Source: Clostridia bacterium (GTDB taxonomy: Bacteria > Bacillota_A > Clostridia > Oscillospirales > Butyricicoccaceae). Taken from it: a stretch of 6,257 nt of DNA. Under the pieces are notes generated by a model, which saw only the letters and a list, made by a program, of their open reading frames with translations, had not been told where the DNA came from and made no database searches. The stretch's first letter is position 1, and each line of letters opens with the position of its first letter. The DNA lies in the NCBI GenBank assembly GCA_017421885.1, contig JAFOHJ010000021.1, forward strand, positions 1 through 6,257. The letters are read 5' to 3'. Positions 6,249-6,257 of this stretch are shown here, piece after piece. A program made the position numbers and the translations under genes.

Positions 6249-6257
6249 ATGGATTTC
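6249..6257 (+). CDS. Start of a riboswitch-controlled gene, probably a Mn2+ exporter (partial)
   Basis: Only three codons, M-D-F, are inside the window. The gene is supported by its AAAGGAG site 6 bases upstream and by the complete promoter-riboswitch-terminator leader before it. Genes under yybP-ykoY riboswitches commonly encode manganese efflux or handling proteins: MntP, TMEM165/UPF0016 (GDT1) family proteins, TerC family proteins, or P-type cation ATPases. Three residues cannot distinguish these, and the product assignment is entirely from context. Confidence 0.75.

Noticed and set aside
1..6257. CRISPR array, tRNA or rRNA gene, or insertion sequence
   Set aside because: No regularly spaced direct repeats, no cloverleaf with conserved TTCGANTC arm, no rRNA motifs, and no transposase motif or paired terminal inverted repeats were seen.

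Overview
The window looks like a chromosomal segment of a Gram-positive Clostridia-type bacterium, probably Lachnospiraceae or Ruminococcaceae. The evidence is near-perfect AGGAGG ribosome-binding sites, a type II signal peptide, sigma-A-like promoters, an intrinsic terminator with a U-tract, and a manganese riboswitch of the Firmicutes type. The taxon is inferred from style and not from a marker gene.

Positions 1-5605 hold a tightly packed four-gene operon on the minus strand, transcribed right to left from a promoter near 5664-5692. In order of transcription the genes are: a 577-residue lipoprotein that also has a C-terminal membrane anchor (3872-5605); a 135-residue protein with four predicted membrane segments (3446-3853); a 542-residue protein with a glycine-rich nucleotide-binding start and a tubulin/FtsZ-like layout (1802-3430); and a large protein of at least 594 residues that runs off the left edge (1-1784). 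The last of these shows a motif resembling the phosphate-1 loop of actin/Hsp70 (ASKHA) ATPases near residue 481. Gaps between genes are 15 to 18 bases and every gene has its own strong Shine-Dalgarno site, so the four are probably made together. A working model, which is inference, is an envelope-linked machine: a membrane-tethered extracytoplasmic sensor or scaffold and a small membrane partner outside, coupled to a tubulin-like and an ASKHA-like NTPase inside.

Positions 5606-6248 are a 643-base divergent intergenic region. The left part carries the operon promoter and several short inverted repeats. The right part carries a good promoter with an extended -10 (5975-6003), a yybP-ykoY-type manganese riboswitch (about 6013-6119), and an overlapping intrinsic terminator (6111-6161). 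They lead into a plus-strand gene of which only the first three codons (6249-6257) are visible. That gene is probably a manganese exporter, because this riboswitch class usually controls one.

The two long plus-strand reading frames lying over the operon are antisense artefacts, caused by near absence of TTA, CTA and TCA codons in the real genes.
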